This document shows positions 7,866 through 16,824 of a DNA stretch of 64,000 nt, one piece after another (position 1 is the first letter of the stretch; each line of letters starts with the position of its first letter). A program made the translations under genes and the position numbers. Source of the stretch: Bacillus sp. FJAT-47783 (GTDB lineage Bacteria > Bacillota > Bacilli > Bacillales > Aeribacillaceae); assembly GCF_022808615.1 (NCBI RefSeq), contig NZ_JAKZKS010000014.1, positions 1 through 64,000 of the forward strand. Direction: 5' to 3'. The notes under the pieces are model-generated. The model was not told the DNA's origin. It did no database searches and saw only the letters and a list, made by a program, of their open reading frames with translations.

Positions 7866-9290
7866 TGGGAGTAAATGGGGAATCGGAGTTGTGGGGTAAT
7901 TGTTGTGGCTTGGAGTTTCTTTTTTGAAATTGGGGGTTAGTTTCATGAATTGGGGTTTTCTTTCATAATTTGGGCGTTAGTTTCATGAATTGGGGTTTGC
8001 TTTCATAATTTGAGCTTTATTCTCATGAAATTGGGGTTTGCTTTCTGAACTTGCAAATCTCTTTATAATTTGGGACTGCTTTCTGATTTTGGGGGTTAGT
8101 TTCACAAATTGGGGCTTTCTTTCATAATTTGAGCTTTAGTTTCATGAATTGGGGTTTTCTTTCATAATTTGGGCTTTATTCTCATGAAATTGGGGTTTGC
8201 TTTCTGAACTTGCAAATCTCTTTATAATTTGGGACTACTTTCTGATTTTGGGGGTTAGTTTCACAAATTGGGGTTTTCTCTCAAAAATTGGGGGTTAGTT
8301 TCACGAATTGGGGTTTGCTTTCAAAAATTGGGGGGTTAGTTTCACGAATTGGGGCTTTCTTTCATAATTTGAGCTTTAGTTTCATGAATTGGGGTTTGCT
8401 TTCATAATTTGAGCTTTATTTTCATGAATTGGGGTTTGCTTTCTGAACTTGCAAATCTCTTTATAATTTGGGACTGCTTTCTGATTTTGGGGGTTAGTTT
8501 CACAAATTGGGGCTTTCTTTCAAAAATTGGGCGTTAGTTTCATGAATTGAGGTTTTCTTTCATAATTTGGGGTTTATTCTCATGAATTGGGGTTTGCTTT
8601 CTGAACTTGCGAATTTCTTTATAATTTGGGACTGCTTTCTGATTTTGGGGGTTAGTTTCACGAATTGGGGCTTTCTTTCATAATTTGAGCTTTATTTTCA
8701 TGAATTGGGGTTTTCTTTCATAATTTGGGCTTTATTTTCATGAATTGGGGTTTGCTTTCTGAACTTGCAAATCTCTTTATAATTTGGGACTGCTTTCTGA
8801 TTTTGGGGGTTAGTTTCACAAATTGGGGCTTCCTTTCATAATTTGAACTTTATTTTCATGAATTGGGGTTTTCTTTCATAATTTGGGCTTTATTCTCATG
8901 AAATTGGGGTTTGCTTTCTGAAATTGCGAATTTCTTTATAATTTGGGGATGCTTTCTGATTTTGGGGGTTAGTTTCACGAATTGGGGCTTTCTTTCATAA
9001 TTTGAGCTTTATTTTCATGAATTGGGGCTTTCTTTCATAATTTGGGCTTTATTCTCATGAAATTGGGGTTTGCTTTCTGAAATTGCGAATTTCTTTATAA
9101 TTTGGGACTGCTTTCTGAATTTGGGGGTTAGTTTCACGAATTGGGGCTTTCTTTCAAAAATTGGGGTTAGTTTCACGAATTGGGGTTTTCTTTCATAATT
9201 TGAGCTTTATTCTCATGAATTGGGGTTTGCTTTCTGAAATTGGGCCTTTCTTTTACAATTTGGGCCTAAATCCTGCTTTTTTGGGTTTTT
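7866..9290. repeat. Large phased array, about 67 units of roughly 20 bp (AATTGGGG word)
   Basis: A noncoding array fills the gap between the lipoprotein gene and the fabZ terminator. The unit is about 20 bp: a tract like TTTCATRAATTGGGG alternating with GGTTAG, TTTGC or CTTTA fillers. In the first part the TTGGG core recurs at 7930, 7950, 7970, 7990, 8010, 8031 and so on. A marker TTTCTGAA recurs at 8042, 8201, 8440, 8598, 8756, 8915, 9074 and 9231, giving a superunit of 157-159 bp (eight words) and one of 239 bp (twelve words). Strand composition is strongly biased, with G and T on the plus strand. No gene is visible inside. Confidence 0.9.
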
Positions 9291-9304
9291 CTCCCCGCTT
9301 TCAC

Positions 9305-9341
9305 GAAAAAATCCCGCAGCAAGCACCACGCAGCGGGATTT
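9305..9341 (-). terminator. Intrinsic terminator of fabZ
   Basis: Stem AATCCCGC (9310-9317) with GCGGGATT (9333-9340), followed on the minus strand by TTTTTT, 9 nt past the fabZ stop. Confidence 0.88.
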
Positions 9342-9349
9342 TCAACTTT

Positions 9350-9772
9350 TTATTTAATTGCAAACATTAATTCAGCTTCACAAGCGATTTCACCGTCAAC
9401 GGTTGCAACAGCTTTCCCTTTTCCGATCGGACCGCGTTGGCTAACAATTTCGATTTCTAGGCGGAGTTGGTCGCCAGGGCGAACTTGTTTTTTGAAGCGA
9501 CATTTGTCGATTCCGGCAAATAATGGAAGTTTCCCTTTATTTTCTTCTTTACGAAGCATCGCGACTGCTCCAACTTGCGCTAGCGCTTCCACGATGAGTA
9601 CACCTGGCATGACAGGGTAATCTGGGAAGTGGCCGTTAAAAAATTCTTCATTTGCTGTCACGTTTTTGATTCCTACCGCACGCACACCTTCTTCAATTTC
9701 GACAATGCGGTCCACTAATAAAAATGGATAGCGATGCGGGATTGTTTCTTTAATTTGTTGAATATCTAACAT
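9350..9772 (-). CDS. fabZ: 3-hydroxyacyl-[ACP] dehydratase FabZ
   Basis: The 140-residue protein is a hot-dog-fold dehydratase that removes water from (3R)-hydroxyacyl-ACP in fatty-acid elongation. The catalytic block [10 protein letters not shown] and [12 protein letters not shown] (catalytic His in GHFP) followed by EALAQ is intact. The start is ATG 9772 behind GGAGG; an upstream extension of the frame lacks a ribosome binding site. It follows the EpuA-like gene on the same strand, and between them lies a terminator and a short piece of Family B repeat (ATAAAGTGAACTTCATTCA, 9792-9810), so it may be transcribed separately. Confidence 0.96.
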   Translation of the reverse strand: MLDIQQIKETIPHRYPFLLVDRIVEIEEGVRAVGIKNVTANEEFFNGHFPDYPVMPGVLIVEALAQVGAVAMLRKEENKGKLPLFAGIDKCRFKKQVRPGDQLRLEIEIVSQRGPIGKGKAVATVDGEIACEAELMFAIK

Positions 9773-9833
9773 AGATATAGCCTCCTTATGTATAAAGTGA
9801 ACTTCATTCATCTTCTTTAAGAATGGAATCAAG

Positions 9834-9864
9834 ACAAAAGGAAGGCGATTGCATGCCTTCCCTT
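9834..9864 (-). terminator. Intrinsic terminator after the EpuA-like gene
   Basis: Stem GGAAGGC (9840-9846) with GCCTTCC (9855-9861), then TTTTG on the minus strand. Confidence 0.75.
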
Positions 9865-9881
9865 TAAAATAAAGTATATGA

Positions 9882-10148
9882 CTATTCCTTTTCTTTTTCA
9901 ACAAGATCGACGATATGTTGCCATGTTGACGGCTTTAACGCATCTAATGGCTTTCCATCACCTAAAACTCCGTAACCAACCATAGCACCTATTACAACAC
10001 TGATGGCCATGGCAAAAACGACTAGAATGAGACGAAGCCAAATGGGAATTAAACGAATTCGGACTTTCTTTGGCTCCGTTTGCTCTTCAGTTTTTGTTTT
10101 ATTCTCTTTTTTCGATTGTTCACGTATTGAAATTCGTTCCGCACTCAT
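9882..10148 (-). CDS. EpuA-like small membrane protein
   Basis: 88 residues: a charged Lys/Glu/Thr-rich cytoplasmic N-terminus of about 45 residues, one strong membrane helix ([24 protein letters not shown]), and a short extracellular tail ending LVEKEKE. This layout matches the EpuA-type family that databases often label DNA-directed RNA polymerase subunit beta, a name the sequence does not itself justify. It follows flhP on the same strand and is probably the last gene of that unit. Start ATG 10148. Confidence 0.7.
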   Translation of the reverse strand: MSAERISIREQSKKENKTKTEEQTEPKKVRIRLIPIWLRLILVVFAMAISVVIGAMVGYGVLGDGKPLDALKPSTWQHIVDLVEKEKE

Positions 10149-10216
10149 TCATTTAACCCCATTTCTTACGGACGTTTGTATACGGCAACAAGTTTATACG
10201 TTTAATTTGACCTTTT

Positions 10217-11032
10217 TTAACGTACATTATTTATTAAACCGAGCATTTGGTCACCAATTGTAATGGATTGGGCGTTCATTTGATAGGACCTTTGGGCCAC
10301 TAATAAGTCCGTCATTTCCGTTGTTAATTGGACATTTGAGCTTTCAAGGGCTCCTTGTTGCACATTAATTTCTGTGCGAGCATTTCCTTCTAAATAGGTA
10401 ATATATGCTGGGTTTGCTTGTGTAAATCCGTACATATTATTTCCCAAGGCAACGAGTAAATCCGGGCGGTTCATTTGAACGACACCTAACTCGGCAACTT
10501 GCGGCTCATCCCCTTCCTTTCGAGGGATGGCAGTAATGGTGCCGTTTGGAGAAATAGAAAATCCTTTTACGTCATCACGGAACGTAATCGGATGTTGATT
10601 TTCGTCGACAACTGGGTGCCCATCACTTGTAACGAGCATAAGTGTCCCATCATTCATCGGTGATAAATAAAGGGCTCCATCACGAGTATAACGGATTTCA
10701 CCGTTTACATCTACTTGTAAAAATTGATTCGGTTTTGTAAAAGCAATATCAAGCTCACGATCGGTTCGTTTAATAGAACCTTGCTCATAAACTGTTTTTG
10801 TACTGAGCTTAGCTCCTGTCCCTTGCCGTATGCCGAAATCGGTTTGGCGACCGATTTCTTTTTCTTTATCCGGCTGATTGTTTAATTGTTGCTTTACGAG
10901 TTCTTGAAAGCTCGTGCTCGTTTTTTTGTAGCCATTTGTATCTAGGTTGGCCATATTATGACCAATGGTATCGATTTGCTTTTGCAGTTGATTCATCGTG
11001 TTTGTTGCTGTAATCATAGAACGAAGTAGCAT
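10217..11032 (-). CDS. flhP: Flagellar hook-basal body (rod) protein FlhP
   Basis: The 271-residue protein has the rod/hook family signature at its N-terminus (SMITATNTMNQLQKQIDTIGHNMANLDTNGYKK) and the conserved C-terminal heptad region (SNVQLTTEMTDLLVAQRSYQMNAQ), as in FlgG/FlgE-type rod proteins. It is the second of two tandem paralogues, matching B. subtilis flhO-flhP. It would be exported by the flagellar type III apparatus to form part of the distal rod. The start is ATG 11032 behind GGAGG, 27 nt after flhO. Confidence 0.92.
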   Translation of the reverse strand: MLLRSMITATNTMNQLQKQIDTIGHNMANLDTNGYKKTSTSFQELVKQQLNNQPDKEKEIGRQTDFGIRQGTGAKLSTKTVYEQGSIKRTDRELDIAFTKPNQFLQVDVNGEIRYTRDGALYLSPMNDGTLMLVTSDGHPVVDENQHPITFRDDVKGFSISPNGTITAIPRKEGDEPQVAELGVVQMNRPDLLVALGNNMYGFTQANPAYITYLEGNARTEINVQQGALESSNVQLTTEMTDLLVAQRSYQMNAQSITIGDQMLGLINNVR

Positions 11033-11059
11033 TTATGAGGGCCTCCTTATTCATCCGAA

Positions 11060-11881
11060 TTATCGAACGCGCCCAATTTCATTGACCGCTTTATCCATAC
11101 TTTTGTCATACGCTTGGAGAACTTTTTGGTTTGCTTCAAACGAACGGTAAGCAGTGAGTAAATCCGTGTAAGAACTTGCGATATCAACATTTGATGTTTC
11201 TACATATCCTTGTTTTAACGTATATTGAATGGCACCATTCCCTACAGCACTTGGTAACGCTTCTTCACCGACCGTACGATACAATCCGTTTCCTTCACGT
11301 ACTAAATTGCGTACATCGCTTGCAAAGCGAACATCCAATTGCTGGCCAGTTGGCTCTCCATTAACGGAAATACGTCCATCGCTCGAAAAAGCATAGTCAG
11401 ATTCCGTTAATACAATGGGGCTTCCATTTGTGGATAAAACGAAGTTACCACCTAACGTTAAGCGCCCATTTTCATCGAGTGAAAAATGACCGTTTTTCGT
11501 ATATTTTACTTGTCCTTCTGGTGTTTGGACGGCGTAGAAAAGCGATCCTTTTACGTTTGTCTCTTCTAAAGTTGGCACGACCTCTTCGATTAACGCTACA
11601 TCGCTTTTAACCTTTGTTTCTTTTAAATCACCTTGTGTATAAAGGGGAATGATTTCTTGCAAATAAGCACCTGTATGTAAAGGACCGATTTCTTTTTGTG
11701 TAACATGACCATTCTTGTTTGTTTCAATATGTGAGAGCAGCAGTTCAGGAAAGGCACGAACAGTTCCTTGCTCCGCTTTAAAACCTGGTGTATTAGCATT
11801 GGCAATATTATTCGAAAGCATTTCTGCTCTTCGCTGTTGTGCCAACATCCCTGATGCTGCTGTATAAAATCCACGTAACAA
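11060..11881 (-). CDS. flhO: Flagellar rod protein FlhO
   Basis: 273 residues with the basal-body rod N-terminal motif (LRGFYTAASGMLAQQRRAEMLSNNIANANTPGFK) and C-terminal motif (ETSNVDIASSYTDLLTAYRSFEANQKVLQAYD). The start is TTG 11881, seven bases after GAGGTGA; an upstream extension is unsupported. It forms an operon with flhP downstream. The mbl gene lies upstream, separated by a terminator and a phased repeat array, so the pair needs its own promoter. Confidence 0.92.
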   Translation of the reverse strand: MLRGFYTAASGMLAQQRRAEMLSNNIANANTPGFKAEQGTVRAFPELLLSHIETNKNGHVTQKEIGPLHTGAYLQEIIPLYTQGDLKETKVKSDVALIEEVVPTLEETNVKGSLFYAVQTPEGQVKYTKNGHFSLDENGRLTLGGNFVLSTNGSPIVLTESDYAFSSDGRISVNGEPTGQQLDVRFASDVRNLVREGNGLYRTVGEEALPSAVGNGAIQYTLKQGYVETSNVDIASSYTDLLTAYRSFEANQKVLQAYDKSMDKAVNEIGRVR

Positions 11882-12049
11882 TCGTTTCACCTCATCCGCA
11901 AAATTCCGACACATTTCTCTTATTTTATTATAAAGGACTTTTTGATGATTCTCATTATAAAATTATTCGTCTCCTTGAAGAAAATGATCTTCTCTGACCT
12001 TTAATTCTACGTTCTGACATTTCATTTTAACGCTTCTTTAGATATTTTC

Positions 12050-12138
12050 GTCATTTTCTCAGATTTTTTTATCACTTTGTCCATTTTTTTCATCACTTTC
12101 GCTCATTTTTTTATCACTTCGTCCATTTTCCATCAAAC
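12050..12138. repeat. Phased array, ATCACTT word, 21-bp period
   Basis: The word (A/G)TCA(C/T)TT occurs at 12050, 12071, 12092 and 12113, exactly 21 bp apart, with a degenerate ATCAA at 12132. It lies just beyond the mbl terminator, before the start of flhO. The same word and period occur at 33961-34072. Confidence 0.75.
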
Positions 12139-12156
12139 GTCCATGATTTCAAGATT

Positions 12157-12181
12157 AAAAAAAGTCTGTCAGATGACAGAC
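12157..12181 (-). terminator. Intrinsic terminator of mbl
   Basis: Stem GTCTGTCA (12164-12171) with TGACAGAC (12174-12181), a 2-nt loop, then TTTTTTT on the minus strand. Confidence 0.88.
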
Positions 12182-12194
12182 CCTTCAATATCTT

Positions 12195-13196
12195 TTAAAC
12201 AAATTTTCTCTTCGGAAGCTTGTCCACGTTTTCTAGCATAATGCCTGTCCCAACTGCAACACAATGTAACGGATCTTCTGCAATGAAAACAGGTACTTTT
12301 AGTTCTTCTGCAAGTAATTGGTCAATGCCATTGAGTAATGCACCACCGCCCGTTAAGATGACACCGCGATCAATAATGTCGGCTGATAGTTCTGGTGGCG
12401 TTTTTTCTAATACGCTTTTTGCAGCTTGTACAATTGCATCTGCTGGTTCACGTAAAGCTTGCTCAATTTCTTCTGATTTGATTGTGATCGTGCGTGGTAA
12501 TCCTGTCACCATATCACGGCCACGAATTTCGATTTCTTCACTTCGTGCACCTGGAAATACAGTCGCTACTTTTATTTTAATTTCTTCTGAAGTACGTTCA
12601 CCAATCAGAAGCTTGTATTCTCGTTTAATGTAGTTTAAAATTTCAAAATCAAAACGATCTCCAGCCACCTTAATTGAAGAGGCGGTTACAATATCACCCA
12701 TTGACAGAACGGCTACATCTGTCGTTCCACCACCAATGTCGACAACCATATTGCCGCTCGGTTGGAAAATGTCCATCCCAGCGCCAATTGCTGCAACTTT
12801 TGGCTCTTCTTCTAAAAAGATTTGTTTACCACCACTTTTTTCTGCCGCCTCTTTAATTGCTTTTCTTTCGACTGATGTAATGTTAGTCGGACAGCAAATA
12901 AGAATTCGTGGTTTTGATAGTATCCCTTTCACATTTAACTTCCCAATAAAGTGCTTAAGCATCGCTTCTGTCACTTCAAAATCCGCAATGACACCATCTT
13001 TTAATGGCCGGATTGCAACGATATTGCCAGGTGTACGACCAACCATTCGTCTTGCTTCCTCACCAACTGCTAGTACTTTCCCACTATTTTTATCAAGCGC
13101 TACTACCGATGGCTCATTTAATACAACACCCTTACCTTTAACATGGATCAGCACATTTGCTGTCCCAAGATCAATTCCAATATCTCTTGATAACAT
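12195..13196 (-). CDS. mbl: MreB-like cell-shape protein Mbl
   Basis: The 333-residue bacterial actin forms membrane-associated filaments that guide lateral cell-wall synthesis. The actin-fold motifs are present: IGIDLGTANVLI (phosphate 1), GNMVVDIGGGTTDVAVLS (phosphate 2) and GVILTGGGALLNGI (adenosine). The start ATG 13196 follows AAGGAGGA and gives the same length as B. subtilis Mbl. It lies downstream of spoIIID, as in B. subtilis, and is closed by a clean terminator. Gene order separates it from mreB and mreBH. Confidence 0.96.
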   Translation of the reverse strand: MLSRDIGIDLGTANVLIHVKGKGVVLNEPSVVALDKNSGKVLAVGEEARRMVGRTPGNIVAIRPLKDGVIADFEVTEAMLKHFIGKLNVKGILSKPRILICCPTNITSVERKAIKEAAEKSGGKQIFLEEEPKVAAIGAGMDIFQPSGNMVVDIGGGTTDVAVLSMGDIVTASSIKVAGDRFDFEILNYIKREYKLLIGERTSEEIKIKVATVFPGARSEEIEIRGRDMVTGLPRTITIKSEEIEQALREPADAIVQAAKSVLEKTPPELSADIIDRGVILTGGGALLNGIDQLLAEELKVPVFIAEDPLHCVAVGTGIMLENVDKLPKRKFV

Positions 13197-13349
13197 TTTT
13201 ATTAAGATCCTCCTTGCCAATCAAATCGCCAATATCCAACTAGTATCCTAATTTTATATTGTAGCATAAATTTCATAAAATAGTATGATTTTGTAAATGT
13301 TTTGTAAAGATTTTTGTAACATTTTGTCGATTGGCATAGAGGATATTTT

Positions 13350-13625
13350 TTACTTTACAGGTTCTTCCTTCATTGATTCTTCTTTTTTGTATTTCATCTT
13401 GGTCGCTTCCCCACCACGAAGATGGCGAATAGATTTATGGTAGTCCAAAATTCTTTTCACTTCATTTGCTAGCTCGGGATTAATCTCGGGTAATCGTTCG
13501 GTTAAATCCTTATGAACAGTACTTTTGGAAACGCCAAATTCTTTCGCGATCACACGAACGGTTTTTTTCGTCTCCACGATATACTTTCCAATCTTGATTG
13601 TACGTTCTTTGATGTAATCGTGCAC
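13350..13625 (-). CDS. spoIIID: Sporulation transcription regulator SpoIIID
   Basis: The 91-residue DNA-binding protein is nearly identical to SpoIIID of Bacillus (MHDYIKERTIKIGKYIVETK, then the helix-turn-helix VRVIAKEFGVSKSTVHKDL). In the mother cell it activates and represses sigma-E genes and helps switch to sigma-K. The start is GTG 13625 after GGGAGG. The basic C-terminal tail needed for DNA binding is present (GGEATKMKYKKEE). mbl follows on the same strand. Confidence 0.97.
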   Translation of the reverse strand: MHDYIKERTIKIGKYIVETKKTVRVIAKEFGVSKSTVHKDLTERLPEINPELANEVKRILDYHKSIRHLRGGEATKMKYKKEESMKEEPVK

Positions 13626-13966
13626 ACCACTCGACCTCCCTAATATGGATGTGAGAAGTGTGAAATGAGACTCGCATATCCATTATTCAAAGCCATATCA
13701 TAGATGTATAAAGGAATGTTGATTTCCCTACTGCGATCAAAATCTATTTTCACGATCCCTCACCTCAAACACTCTCTTTGTTAGGTTTGTAACATTTTAT
13801 TAGCTTGGATGTGAATATATGCTTAAAAGTCAAGAGGGACAAGGGATTTTACACAATTTTTTTAATTTTTTAATAAAAAAGGAGAGATTCGACACATACT
13901 CTTCTCATTTTTATTTTCTGGGAAATTTGTCGAACATGTTGAAATACGTGTTCGGATTTGAATCAC
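13626..13966. other. Noncoding region upstream of spoIIID
   Basis: No gene is supported. Near spoIIID an imperfect inverted repeat is visible, ATATGGATGTGAG (13643-13655 area) with CTCGCATATCCAT (13671-13683 area), a plausible site for control of spoIIID. I could not place a convincing sigma-E promoter. A 62-codon plus-strand frame at 13819 runs through the neighbouring terminator and is not believed. Confidence 0.5.
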
Positions 13967-13993
13967 AAAAAAACCTAGAGAAATCTCTCCAGG
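13967..13993 (-). terminator. Intrinsic terminator of the DoxX-family gene
   Basis: On the minus strand an 8-bp stem with a 4-nt loop (13974-13993) is followed by TTTTTTT. Confidence 0.82.
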
Positions 13994-14017
13994 CTTTTCA
14001 TGATTAGTATTTAAACA

Positions 14018-14515
14018 TTAATGAGCATGTATCTCTTTTTGATGATGGCGATAATTCCATTTATCTCGTAATATCGGTAGCACCATTCGATCAACTCCGT
14101 AGAAATAAGCGGCTGTGCCTGCAAACATTAGGAGAATAGCTACTGTATATAAAACTGGGTTTGTGCTTGTTGTACCCGCTAACATAAAATTCAAATTCAT
14201 GAATGCACCGGCAAGTAATGCTGGAATCGTCATAAACCCAAGAATAAGTCCAATCCCGACGAATAGTTCGCCATACGGAATTAATATATTAAATGCACCC
14301 ACGTTTGGAATGGCTACATTTTCTAAAAACGCTGCATACCAACCTTGAACAGCAGGATGGTCACCAGTTGACTTCGCAACGGCTCCCTGTAAAAACCCTG
14401 TAGCATCAAATCCACCTGTTATCTTGTGAATTCCAGACTCTAACCATTGAACACCTAACCAAATGCGAAGAATTGTCCAGATAATTGCAACCTTTGGACC
14501 TTTTAACCCGTTCAT
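14018..14515 (-). CDS. DoxX/DoxD-family membrane protein
   Basis: About 165 residues with four hydrophobic segments and the DoxX-type pattern (RIWLGVQWLESGIHKI near the N-terminus, then PYGELFVGIGLILG). DoxX-like proteins are linked to quinone, thiosulfate or redox-stress chemistry; the exact reaction here is unknown. The C-terminus is His-rich (YRHHQKEIHAH). The chosen start is ATG 14515; an adjacent TTG at 14518 is an alternative, with AGGGG upstream. A perfect Rex operator and sigma-A promoter lie upstream, so expression likely rises when NADH is high or oxygen is limiting. It is monocistronic. Confidence 0.8.
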   Translation of the reverse strand: MNGLKGPKVAIIWTILRIWLGVQWLESGIHKITGGFDATGFLQGAVAKSTGDHPAVQGWYAAFLENVAIPNVGAFNILIPYGELFVGIGLILGFMTIPALLAGAFMNLNFMLAGTTSTNPVLYTVAILLMFAGTAAYFYGVDRMVLPILRDKWNYRHHQKEIHAH

Positions 14516-14583
14516 CAATGTTCATCCCCTTTACTGTTCCCTTTAGCAAAAAAAGTTTATGTAATATTTCACTTTCCTCTTTT

Positions 14584-14612
14584 ATCATACGCTCAATCTA
14601 CAAATGCGACAA
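14584..14612 (-). promoter_or_regulatory. Promoter of the DoxX-family gene
   Basis: Reading the minus strand: TTGTCG (14612-14607), 17 nt, TATGAT (14589-14584), about 70 nt before the start codon. Confidence 0.65.
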
Positions 14613-14617
14613 TACAT

Positions 14618-14635
14618 TTGTGAAATAATTCACAA
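14618..14635 (-). promoter_or_regulatory. Rex (redox repressor) operator
   Basis: A perfect 18-nt palindromic site, TTGTGAA-N4-TTCACAA, lies 5 nt upstream of the -35 box. It matches the consensus of Rex, the NADH/NAD+-sensing repressor of Gram-positive bacteria. No other full Rex site was noticed in the window. Confidence 0.75.
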
Positions 14636-14779
14636 ATCATTAATAATTTAATAGATCTTTAATACACGCTCATTTATCTGAACCTACTTATGTTGAGATT
14701 TATAATGAAAAACTTTTCGATGTTTTCGTGATTAAAAATATTAATTAAATCGCTTTATTTAAAAAGAATATCGTTGTTT

Positions 14780-14940
14780 AAGAACAAAAGCGCGAGAGCT
14801 TCGCTAAAGTAGCGTGCAAACTGTACCATTTTAGTTGGAGATAAAGGAACGTTTTAGTCGATGTTGACTTATTGTACAGATGAAATCGTTTACCAACCGC
14901 TAGACGTAAAACACGATGAACTAAGTTGTCCACAGGTTCG
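14780..14940. repeat. Family A dispersed repeat, copy 2
   Basis: Starts AGAACAAAAGCGCGAGAGC, includes the GCTAAAGTAGC hairpin, CAAACTGTACCATTTTAG, GGAGATAAAGGAACG, and ends CTAAGTTGTCCACAGGTTCG. The rest of the gap 14636-15098 is AT-rich with no gene seen. Confidence 0.8.
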
Positions 14941-15098
14941 AAATTTATAATTTCCTTAAGCCGATGGCTTTCGCTGGACATCGAAAACTCCATTTACCCT
15001 TGAACAAAGATCCTAAAAAAAGAGACCTTCTCGTCATTTTGAAGATCTCCAGCCATAAAGATATCGTTCATCCCTCCTCTCGTCAATTCGATTGGTTT

Positions 15099-16760
15099 TT
15101 ATGAGCTTTTTTTCGAAATATAAACTTCACCATCCTTATAAACCATTTGTTCTGGATAACGTAAGTTGATGACATCCTCTTGTAGTTGCTGAGATGGTGC
15201 AGGTGTTAAAAGCGAGACGATAACATTCGTTAAGAAGGCAGCGATGGCTCCGAAAACGCCGGCACCTGTGTCAATGATGCCTAAAATCGTCATCCCACCG
15301 TATTTCGCCGCAAAAATGTAAGCTAATGTCACAACTAAACCAACAATCATCCCCCATGTTACACCATGTTTATTCGAGCGTTTCCACCATACACCGAGCA
15401 CTAATGCAGGGAAAAACGTTCCTGTTGCTAACGCAAATGCCCAAGCAACAATTTGGGTAATCACGCCTGGTGGATTTAGGGCGACAAGTCCCGCTAATAC
15501 GGTTGCCGCTACAATCGAAATTCGGGCGATGGCTAATCGGTTCTCTTCTGTCGCTTTCGGATTTAAAACACGATAATAAATGTCGTGAGCAAAAGACGAG
15601 GATATGGCAATCATGAGCCCTCCCGCTGTTGATAAGGCAGCGGCCATCGCACCTGCTGCTACTAACCCGATGACAAATAAACCTAAGTTGGCAATTTCCG
15701 GTGTCGCCATGACGACAATATCATTTGATATAATCATTTCATTCCACTGTAAAATACCATCGCCGTTCGCATCTGCTAGCTGCAGCTTCCCTGTATCGAT
15801 CCACGACTTTGTCCACGCTGGAAGTGCATCAAACGGCTGATTGGCGACATTTTTCATTAAAATAAAGCGAGAGAAGGCCGCATAAGCTGGTGCCGATAAA
15901 TAGAGTAGTCCAATAAACAATAAAGCCCATGCACCGGACCACCGAGCCGCTTTCATCGTGGAAACGGTATAAAATCGAACAATAACGTGAGGAAGTCCTG
16001 CAGTCCCCGCCATTAAAGTAAACATAAGCGCTAAAAACTGCCACTTTGAGCTTTGTTCAAACGGGGCAAAGTATTCGGAAATGCCTAGTTGCCGGTCCAG
16101 CTCCCCCATCTCATCGATGACATGGCCGTATGAAAGCCAAGGAACCGGATTACCAGTTAACTGGAGGGACATAAAAATAATTGGTATTAAATAGGCAAGG
16201 ATTAATATAATATATTGGGCCACTTGCGTCCACGTTATGCCTTTCATTCCACCAAAAGCTGAGTAAAAAGCAATAAGGACAACCCCAATCATCGTACCTA
16301 CCTTCGCATCGATTTCAAACAGGCGACCAATTACCACCCCTGAACCAGATAACTGACCGATCGCATATGTAAAACTAATAATGATTGTACATATGGCCGC
16401 AATGACGCGGGCAGGATGACTTTCAAACCTATCGCCAATAAACTCAGGAACCGTATACCTCCCGTATTTACGCAATTGTGGAGCTAACAAAAACGTAAGG
16501 AGCAAGTACCCGCCTGTCCACCCCATAATATAAGCGAGTCCATCGTAACCGAGAATCATAATAGTACCCGCAAGACCGATAAATGAGGCTGCACTCATCC
16601 AATCGGCTCCGATGGCCATTCCGTTAAAGATAGGTGGTACGCCACGCCCCGCTACATAAAAATCAGATGTAGCACGGGCTTTGTTATAAACAGCGATCCC
16701 GATATAAATAGCAAACGTTACTAAAATAATTGATAAAGACACGAGAAATTGTGCATCCAT
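15099..16760 (-). CDS. Sodium:solute symporter, large subunit (ActP/YwcA type)
   Basis: A 553-residue transporter of the solute:sodium symporter family with about 13 membrane helices. The N-terminal signature GRGVPPIFNGMAIGADWMSAASF and YTVPEFIGDRF are typical of acetate/short-chain-acid permease relatives. The two-gene arrangement with a DUF4212 small subunit upstream marks the subfamily in which both proteins form the transporter. The substrate, probably a small organic anion, cannot be read from sequence. Start ATG 16760. Confidence 0.88.
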   Translation of the reverse strand: MDAQFLVSLSIILVTFAIYIGIAVYNKARATSDFYVAGRGVPPIFNGMAIGADWMSAASFIGLAGTIMILGYDGLAYIMGWTGGYLLLTFLLAPQLRKYGRYTVPEFIGDRFESHPARVIAAICTIIISFTYAIGQLSGSGVVIGRLFEIDAKVGTMIGVVLIAFYSAFGGMKGITWTQVAQYIILILAYLIPIIFMSLQLTGNPVPWLSYGHVIDEMGELDRQLGISEYFAPFEQSSKWQFLALMFTLMAGTAGLPHVIVRFYTVSTMKAARWSGAWALLFIGLLYLSAPAYAAFSRFILMKNVANQPFDALPAWTKSWIDTGKLQLADANGDGILQWNEMIISNDIVVMATPEIANLGLFVIGLVAAGAMAAALSTAGGLMIAISSSFAHDIYYRVLNPKATEENRLAIARISIVAATVLAGLVALNPPGVITQIVAWAFALATGTFFPALVLGVWWKRSNKHGVTWGMIVGLVVTLAYIFAAKYGGMTILGIIDTGAGVFGAIAAFLTNVIVSLLTPAPSQQLQEDVINLRYPEQMVYKDGEVYISKKSS

Positions 16761-16824
16761 GAAAGGCTTCTCCCCCTTAAATCATGACAAATATGACCGT
16801 AAGCTGTGTTGATTATCTAACACT

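Noticed and set aside
7866-9290. CRISPR array
   Set aside because: Units are 20 bp with no unique spacers of equal length, no cas genes are nearby, and words and fillers both repeat.
12736-13251. Plus-strand frame antisense to mbl
   Set aside because: Fully inside mbl on the opposite strand, with no ribosome binding site and no plausible protein features.
13819-14007. Plus-strand 62-codon frame
   Set aside because: It runs through the terminator of the DoxX-family gene and has no ribosome binding site.
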